A stretch of 11,135 bases of DNA. Source: an uncultured Enorma sp. (GTDB taxonomy: Bacteria; Actinomycetota; Coriobacteriia; Coriobacteriales; Coriobacteriaceae). Position 1 is the first letter of the stretch, and each line of letters starts with the position of its first letter. Shown in pieces: positions 6,977-11,135 of this stretch. The DNA lies in NCBI GenBank assembly GCA_905210055.1, contig CAJLVH010000056.1:1-11135 (forward strand), given 5' to 3'. The notes under the pieces were generated by a model. That model was not told the origin of the DNA and ran no database searches. It was given only the letters and a program-made list of their open reading frames with translations. Both the position numbers and the translations under genes were made by a program.

Positions 6977-6997
6977 CCGTGTGCCCGGTGCGCACGG
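6977..6997 (+). other. Hairpin in the pgi leader
   Basis: CCGTGTGC (6977-6984) pairs with GCGCACGG (6990-6997) over 8 bp, including one G-U pair, around a 5-base loop. It has no T-run and is not a terminator. It lies just after the likely transcription start, 30 bases before the pgi ATG. A role in mRNA stability is possible but unproven. Confidence 0.35.
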
Positions 6998-7027
6998 AGA
7001 GCATTTGGCACTGAACGAGGAGGCAGC

Positions 7028-8722
7028 ATGTCCACCATTCCCGCGCCGATCGACGTTACCCAAACCCCTGCATGGAAGGCGCTTCAAGAGCATCATGACC
7101 GCCTGATTGAGGAAGGGATCAGCCTCAAGGACTGGTTCGCTGCAGACTCTGAGCGCGTCGAGAAGTTTTCGTTCGACGCTGGCGATCTGCACTTCGACCT
7201 CTCGCGCGACCTCATCATCGACGAGACGCTCAAGCTCCTGTGCGACCTCGGCCGCGCCGCGGGCGTCGAAGAGCGGCGCGAGGCCATGTTCTCGGGCGAG
7301 CATATCAACACTACCGAGGATCGCGCCGTGTTGCACACCGCGCTCCGCCGCCCGAAGGAGCAGGCGGGTACGCTCGTCGTCGACGGCCAGGATGTCGTGG
7401 CGGACGTCCACGAGGTGCTCGACCGCATGTACGCCTTCGCGAACCGCGTGCGCTCGGGTGAATGGCGCGGCGTTTCCGGCAAGAAGATCGAGCATGTGGT
7501 CTCCGTGGGTATTGGCGGCTCAGACCTGGGCCCTGTCATGGCATACGAGGCGCTCAAGGTCTACGCTGACGCAGGGATCGACTGCCGCTATATCTCAAAT
7601 ATCGATCCGAACGACGCGGCCGAGAAACTTTGTGGCCTTGACCCTGAGACCACGCTCGTGATCATCGTCTCGAAGACATTCACCACGCTCGAGACGCTCA
7701 CGAACGCGCGCGAGGTGCGCACGTGGATGCTCGATGCCTTGAAGGCGGCAGGCGCGATCGACGGTTCCGATGAGAGCTGTGCTGAGGCGACGCGCAAGCA
7801 CTTCGTCGCGGTTTCGACGGCGCTCGACCTTGTTGCGGAGTTCGGCATCGACCCGGAAAACGCGTTTGGCTTCTGGAACTGGGTGGGTGGCCGCTATTCC
7901 GTGGATTCCGCGGTAGGGCTTTCGCTCATCGTGGCCTTGGGACCCGAGCGCTTCCAGGAGTTCCTCGCGGGCTTCCGCGCTATCGACGAATATTTCCAGA
8001 ACACGCCGCTCGAGGAGAATGTCGTCGCGCTCATGGGCCTCATGAACGTGTGGTACGTGAACTTCTTCGGCGCGGAGAGCCATGCTGTGCTGCCCTATAA
8101 CCAGTACTTGCACCGCTTCCCCGCATACCTCCAGCAGCTCACCATGGAGTCGAACGGCAAGGGCGTGCGCTGGGACGGCTCCGCGGTGACGTCGCCCACC
8201 GGCGAGATCTTCTGGGGCGAGCCGGGTACGAACGGCCAGCACGCGTTTTACCAGCTCATCCACCAGGGCACGCGCATGGTGCCGGCAGACTTCATCGCCT
8301 TCGCGAACACGCCGCACCCGGTGAAGGACTCCGATCAGGATGTCCATGAGCTCTTCCTGGGCAATTTCCTCGCGCAGACGAAGGCGCTCGCTTTCGGCAA
8401 GACGGCCGACGAGGTGCGCGCCGAGGGGACGCCGGAAGAGATCGTTCCAGCGCGCGTGTTCACGGGCAACCGTCCCACGACCACGATCTTCGGCGACACG
8501 CTTACACCGTTCGCGCTCGGCGAGCTCATCGCGGTCTACGAGCACATCACGTTCGTCCAGGGCACGGTATGGGGCATCGACTCCTACGACCAGTGGGGCG
8601 TTGAGCTCGGCAAGCAGCTCGCCAAGCAGATTACGCCGGCCTTCCATGACGACGCCGCTCTCGAGCAGCAGGACCCGGCGACTCAGGCGCTCATCCGCTA
8701 CTATCGGGAGCATCGTCGCTAA
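7028..8722 (+). CDS. pgi: Glucose-6-phosphate isomerase
   Basis: Cytoplasmic glycolytic enzyme that interconverts glucose-6-phosphate and fructose-6-phosphate. The 564 residues fit the long (eukaryote/E. coli-like) PGI form. Recognisable parts are the phosphate-binding SIS region VGIGGSDLGP (160-169), VSKTFTTLET (214-223), GGRYS with Arg289, the signature GEPGTNGQHAFYQLIHQGT (397-415) with catalytic Glu398, His430 in TPHPVK (ring opening), and Lys529 in YDQWGVELGKQL. By spacing, these match human Glu358, His389 and Lys519 (numbering with Met). The ATG at 7028 follows GAGGAGG by 4 bases. It has its own AT-rich -10 region. The EamA transporter gene starts 3 bases after its stop, so the two are probably co-transcribed. 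Nothing is missing or unusual in the protein. Confidence 0.98.
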   Translation: MSTIPAPIDVTQTPAWKALQEHHDRLIEEGISLKDWFAADSERVEKFSFDAGDLHFDLSRDLIIDETLKLLCDLGRAAGVEERREAMFSGEHINTTEDRAVLHTALRRPKEQAGTLVVDGQDVVADVHEVLDRMYAFANRVRSGEWRGVSGKKIEHVVSVGIGGSDLGPVMAYEALKVYADAGIDCRYISNIDPNDAAEKLCGLDPETTLVIIVSKTFTTLETLTNAREVRTWMLDALKAAGAIDGSDESCAEATRKHFVAVSTALDLVAEFGIDPENAFGFWNWVGGRYSVDSAVGLSLIVALGPERFQEFLAGFRAIDEYFQNTPLEENVVALMGLMNVWYVNFFGAESHAVLPYNQYLHRFPAYLQQLTMESNGKGVRWDGSAVTSPTGEIFWGEPGTNGQHAFYQLIHQGTRMVPADFIAFANTPHPVKDSDQDVHELFLGNFLAQTKALAFGKTADEVRAEGTPEEIVPARVFTGNRPTTTIFGDTLTPFALGELIAVYEHITFVQGTVWGIDSYDQWGVELGKQLAKQITPAFHDDAALEQQDPATQALIRYYREHRR

Positions 8723-8725
8723 GCT

Positions 8726-9742
8726 ATGTCCAAGAACGATCTAGGTAGCGCATCCGCTCCGCAGGAACCAGAGGGTTTCTTCGGGGCGGATGCTCCCGTC
8801 GAAATCGAAGACCGTGCGCCGGGTACGCGCCTGCGTGGCGCCGGTGCCCGCTCGCCGCTGTTTTGGAAGCTCATGCTCGCCGCGATGGCGGTCGTGTGGG
8901 GGTACTCGTTCTTCGTCATGAAAGACGTGCTCGATACCGTGTCGCCCTTCACGCTTCTGGCATGCCGCTTTCTCGGATCGGCGCTCATCATGTTCGCGTT
9001 GTTCCGCAGGCGCATCGTCCGGCACTTCAACGCGAGGAACGTCGCTGTCGGCGTTGCCATGGGGGCATCGCTCGGCATCGCGTACGCGCTCCAAACACTT
9101 GGTCTTGTTGAGACGACAGCCGGCAAGAGCGCGTTTCTCACGGGGACGTACTGCATTCTCGTGCCATTCATAAGCTACTTCATGGCACGTGAGCCGCTTA
9201 CACGCTTCAACCTCGGGGCGGCTCTTTTGTGCTTGGCGGGCATCGCGCTCGTGGCGCTCGACAGCCTTGTCGTTAATCGCGGCGACGCGCTCACGCTTGT
9301 CGGCGCCGTCTTCTTCGCACTCCAGATTGCCACGGCAGCGCGGTATGGCCGAGAGCTCGATGTCAACGTTATCACGTTCTGGATGTTTCTCACCGTCGGC
9401 GTGATGGATGCCGTTGCGGCGCTTGCTGTCGAGCCGCCGATTACCTCGATCGCTTGGTCACCCGTGGTTATCGCGACCATTGCATTCCTTGCGCTCTTCT
9501 GCACGTGCATCGGTATGCTCGTTCAGAATCTCGCGCTCGCGCACGTCCCGCCTGCGACCGGGTCGCTCCTGCTTTCGCTCGAGTCTCCCTCGGGTGTGCT
9601 GTTTTCCGTGCTGCTTGCTAGCGAGGTTCTCACAGGCAGGCTCGTCGCGGGATTCGTGCTCATCTTCTGTTCCATCGTGCTCTCCGAGACGCATCTCTCA
9701 TTTCTGCGTCCGCTCCTGCTGCGTCCTGCTCGCAACAGATAG
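8726..9742 (+). CDS. EamA/DMT-superfamily transporter
   Basis: Integral membrane protein of 338 residues with two EamA repeats. Predicted membrane segments lie at about 48-66, 75-93, 105-126, 135-152, 162-180, 187-204, 213-234, 246-266, 277-297 and 304-321, the ten expected for the family. Typical family sequences are AVVWGYSFFVMK near the first helix and REPLTRFNLGAALLCLAGI before the fifth. Residues 1-46 form a hydrophilic, partly acidic tail, longer than in most members. DMT proteins export amino acids, metabolites or drugs, or import sugars or nucleosides; the substrate is not readable here. The ATG at 8726 is only 3 bases after the pgi stop and has no close Shine-Dalgarno site (GGGAG is about 15 bases away), so translation is probably coupled to pgi. 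No convincing terminator follows. Confidence 0.9.
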   Translation: MSKNDLGSASAPQEPEGFFGADAPVEIEDRAPGTRLRGAGARSPLFWKLMLAAMAVVWGYSFFVMKDVLDTVSPFTLLACRFLGSALIMFALFRRRIVRHFNARNVAVGVAMGASLGIAYALQTLGLVETTAGKSAFLTGTYCILVPFISYFMAREPLTRFNLGAALLCLAGIALVALDSLVVNRGDALTLVGAVFFALQIATAARYGRELDVNVITFWMFLTVGVMDAVAALAVEPPITSIAWSPVVIATIAFLALFCTCIGMLVQNLALAHVPPATGSLLLSLESPSGVLFSVLLASEVLTGRLVAGFVLIFCSIVLSETHLSFLRPLLLRPARNR

Positions 9743-9821
9743 ACTTCCTGGCATCGTCGGGACGTTTACCTTACGCTGAGACCGTTTGCCGAGTGGATCG
9801 TCGTCGGTGTGCGTCTGGTCG

Positions 9822-9827
9822 TATACT
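9822..9827 (+). promoter_or_regulatory. Possible -10 box of the GntR regulator gene
   Basis: TATACT is 5 of 6 to the -10 consensus and lies 44 bases before the ATG at 9872. No -35 box is recognisable upstream. TATAAC inside the operator at 9847-9852 is a second -10 candidate, also without a -35. Either way, the operator at 9841-9854 would sit at or just after the start of transcription. Confidence 0.35.
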
Positions 9828-9840
9828 ATGACGTGTCAAG

Positions 9841-9854
9841 ACAACATATAACGT
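9841..9854. promoter_or_regulatory. Putative GntR autoregulatory operator
   Basis: ACAACATATAACGT matches the perfect palindrome at 10741-10754 (ACGTTATATAACGT) at 11 of 14 positions, with one intact half-site (ATAACG). It lies 17 bases before the regulator start codon. Autoregulation through a copy of the target operator is common for GntR proteins; the assignment here is inferred from the shared motif. Confidence 0.55.
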
Positions 9855-9871
9855 ATTCGAAAGGCGCTGTC

Positions 9872-10609
9872 ATGCCCTCGGAACTCGATCACACATCGCA
9901 AGAACCTCTGTACCTTCAGGTTATCGAAGACATCCGCCGCGATATCGCCTCGGGACTGTATCGCGCGGGGGAGAAGATCCCCTCTGAGCTCGAGCTTGGC
10001 GACATCTACCGCGTGAGTCGCATCACCGTACGCAACGCGGTGAAGGTGCTCGAGAAGGAAGGCCTGCTCGTCAAGCGCCAGGGGAAGGGCACGTTCGTGA
10101 CGGCCGAAGCCGAGCACAAGGCACCGTTCGAGAACGATGACATCGTTCGAAGCTTCACAAAGACCTGCGAGAACAACGGCGTCGTCCCGGGCGCGCGGCT
10201 TGTAGCGTGCGAACGTGCCTTGCTCCCGCTCGATCGCCCCGGGTTCTTCGGAGGCGCGGATAACGGAGCCGCGATTCGCGTCATTCGTGTGCGCACGGCC
10301 GACGACGTGCCCCTGATGGTTGAGGACAACCTCTTCGACCCGGTGAAATACCGCTTCCTGCTCGATGAGCATCTCGAAGACTGCTCCATCTTCGAGGTCA
10401 TAGAACAAAAGACCGGGCTTGTGCCGCGCAACAGTACCGATTGCATCCTAAGCATGGAGCGTGCGACGCCGCAGCTCGCTGAATTGCTCGATGTCGCGGA
10501 GAACGAGCCACTGTTCACCGTGAGCGGCGAGTACTCCGATCAATACGGCGAGCCCATGTTCCTCGGGCTCCAGCATGTAGTAGGGAAGCACTACAGTTTC
10601 CGTCTCTAG
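9872..10609 (+). CDS. GntR family transcriptional regulator, HutC/UTRA subfamily
   Basis: Cytoplasmic DNA-binding regulator of 245 residues, a normal length. The winged helix-turn-helix covers about 12-78: PLYLQVIEDIRRDIASGLYR, then PSELELGDIYRVSRITVRNA (recognition helix near 49-58), and the wing RQGKGTFV (69-76). The UTRA effector domain covers about 95-240, ending in DQYGEPMFLGLQHVVGKHY. UTRA domains generally bind small phosphorylated sugars or related metabolites. The ATG at 9872 follows AAAGG by 8 bases. An in-frame ATG at 9809 would put the operator inside the gene and adds no conserved sequence. The regulator lies just ahead of a SIS-domain sugar gene and shares an operator motif with that gene's promoter. 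It is therefore probably a local repressor relieved by a sugar phosphate. FrlR-like or AgaR-like roles are possible; the exact ligand is unknown. Confidence 0.94.
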   Translation: MPSELDHTSQEPLYLQVIEDIRRDIASGLYRAGEKIPSELELGDIYRVSRITVRNAVKVLEKEGLLVKRQGKGTFVTAEAEHKAPFENDDIVRSFTKTCENNGVVPGARLVACERALLPLDRPGFFGGADNGAAIRVIRVRTADDVPLMVEDNLFDPVKYRFLLDEHLEDCSIFEVIEQKTGLVPRNSTDCILSMERATPQLAELLDVAENEPLFTVSGEYSDQYGEPMFLGLQHVVGKHYSFRL

Positions 10610-10623
10610 ACCCAACCACACGT

Positions 10624-10683
10624 CACTTTGGGGACGGGTACGTTTGTGACGTTTTCGACACAAACGTACCCGTCCCCAAAGTG
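10624..10683. repeat. REP-like palindrome with a 25-bp perfect stem
   Basis: Positions 10624-10648 are the exact reverse complement of 10659-10683. The 10-base centre can add two more pairs (CG/CG) around TTTT after one A-A mismatch. Each arm carries GGGGACGGGTAC next to CTTTG. The arms resemble the GGGGAC/GTCCCC-ended palindromes dispersed in many bacterial genomes and often linked to REP-associated tyrosine transposases (family resemblance from memory). No transposase is present here, and there is no second copy in the window. It lies 14 bases past the GntR stop codon. No T-run follows on the plus strand, so it is not a typical intrinsic terminator, although a transcript would fold strongly here. 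Confidence 0.8.
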
Positions 10684-10723
10684 TTGCCCAAAGCGACGCG
10701 TGGGGCGGGGAAGTTTGAACGAG

Positions 10724-10752
10724 TTGTGATGAAAAAAATAACGTTATATAAC
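10724..10752 (+). promoter_or_regulatory. Promoter of the SIS-domain gene/operon
   Basis: TTGTGA at 10724-10729 (4 of 6) is followed after exactly 17 bases by TATAAC at 10747-10752 (5 of 6). This is the best sigma-70-type promoter in the window. The -10 box lies inside the palindromic operator. It gives a leader of about 170 bases before the SIS start codon. Confidence 0.6.
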
Positions 10753-10754
10753 GT
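10741..10754. promoter_or_regulatory. Putative GntR operator, perfect 14-bp palindrome
   Basis: ACGTTATATAACGT is self-complementary over all 14 bases. It is built of the half-sites CGTTAT and ATAACG back to back. An overlapping 10-base palindrome, ATAACGTTAT, lies at 10738-10747. It covers the -10 box of the SIS promoter, so binding would repress. The regulator gene just upstream carries a related site before its own start codon. Confidence 0.65.
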
Positions 10755-10787
10755 CTATACGTTTACCGTCAAAATCCTACCACTCAC

Positions 10788-10813
10788 CGTTATCCTATAA
10801 CGTCATATAACCA
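10788..10813. promoter_or_regulatory. Secondary operator cluster in the SIS leader
   Basis: CGTTAT (10788-10793) and ATAACG (10797-10802) form a 6-bp inverted repeat with a 3-base spacer. Overlapping this, ACGTCATATAACCA (10800-10813) matches the main palindrome at 11 of 14 positions. The cluster lies about 45-60 bases downstream of the main site, within the transcribed leader. It may strengthen repression or allow cooperative binding. Confidence 0.45.
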
Positions 10814-10838
10814 ATTTGGTATCTTGTCATCAGCGGAA

Positions 10839-10853
10839 CCGCGTGCGACGCGG
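10839..10853 (+). other. Short hairpin in the SIS leader
   Basis: CCGCGT and ACGCGG pair perfectly over 6 bp around GCG. No T-run follows. With the REP-like palindrome, promoter and operators, this accounts for what I can see in the 318-base gene-free stretch 10610-10927. I recognise no riboswitch class in the leader. Confidence 0.3.
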
Positions 10854-10927
10854 AGCGAGGGAGAAGGCCCGCGCCGCAGGCGAACCCGCACTGCCTTATC
10901 GCATGACGACACGAGAAAGGAATGCTC

Positions 10928-11135
10928 ATGGCAGAGACGGAGAAGGTCGAGATCATGAACTTCGACCAGGAGGGTTATCTCGAGGACGGCAAGGCGCTCG
11001 TCGAGACCGGCAAGAAGATGGCGGCCATGGCCGACCAGATCGCCGACGAGGGCTACGACGCGATCTTCCTCATGGGCGTGGGCGGCACCTGGGACGAGCT
11101 CATGCAGCTCGAGTACCTCATGAACAAGTTCGGCG
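10928..11135 (+). CDS. SIS-domain protein, sugar isomerase/deglycase-like (3' end cut by window)
   Basis: The first 69 residues of a protein that runs off the right edge. The ATG at 10928 follows AAAGGA by 8 bases. Residues 1-44 are charged and helical (NFDQEGYLEDGKAL and onward). The segment YDAIFLMGVGGTWDEL forms the first strand and glycine loop of a SIS (sugar isomerase) fold, which binds phosphorylated sugars in the cytoplasm. Members with this short N-terminal layout include AgaS-type isomerases and FrlB-type fructoselysine-6-phosphate deglycases. Here the usual Ser after the glycines is Thr (GVGGT). Its position behind a GntR/UTRA regulator and an operator-covered promoter suggests the first gene of a sugar-phosphate or Amadori-product catabolic operon. 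The exact substrate cannot be settled from the fragment. Confidence 0.8.
   Translation, partial: MAETEKVEIMNFDQEGYLEDGKALVETGKKMAAMADQIADEGYDAIFLMGVGGTWDELMQLEYLMNKFG

Noticed and set aside
10624..10683. CRISPR repeat or intrinsic terminator reading of the long palindrome
   Set aside because: There is one copy with no spacers and no adjacent cas genes, and no T-run follows the stem in either direction.
1..11135. tRNA, rRNA, insertion sequence, prophage or CRISPR content
   Set aside because: I saw no tRNA-like or rRNA sequence, no transposase or integrase reading frame, and no repeat array anywhere in the window.

Overview
The window reads as ordinary chromosome from a GC-rich Gram-positive gut-type bacterium. 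Purine-rich ribosome binding sites, a Gram-positive LexA (SOS) box, a YolD/UvrX-type polymerase pair and a Tat-like lipoprotein signal all fit. The gene content suggests Coriobacteriia (Collinsella or a relative), but this is inference from style and content, with no marker gene to prove it.

Layout, left to right. 1-2392 (minus strand): an iron-dependent alcohol dehydrogenase, a strong intrinsic terminator, and then the 5' part of a secreted glycoside hydrolase family 3 lipoprotein whose C-terminus runs off the left edge. 2669-3487 (plus): a Cof-type HAD phosphatase, divergent from the dehydrogenase. 3503-5243 (minus): a Y-family translesion polymerase of the UvrX type and a YolD-like protein, overlapping by 8 bases. 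5244-5421: a divergent control region holding a perfect-consensus SOS box between the polymerase gene and a plus-strand gene for a cytoplasmic transglutaminase-like protein. 6892-9742 (plus): glucose-6-phosphate isomerase (pgi) followed after 3 bases by an EamA-family transporter. 9743-11135 (plus): a GntR/UTRA regulator, a 25-bp-stem REP-like palindrome, a promoter region packed with palindromic operators, and the first 69 codons of a SIS-domain sugar isomerase/deglycase-like protein that runs off the right edge.

How they work together. The polymerase, YolD and possibly the transglutaminase gene form a DNA-damage-inducible divergent unit controlled by one LexA site. The GntR regulator probably controls itself and the SIS gene through the shared motif ACGTTATATAACGT, whose best copy sits on the -10 box of the SIS gene. 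That is the layout of a phospho-sugar or Amadori-product catabolic operon, most of which lies outside the window. The remaining genes are housekeeping or general metabolism.

No clearly new system is complete in this window. The most worthwhile leads are the SOS-linked transglutaminase, the GntR operator cluster and the REP-like palindrome.
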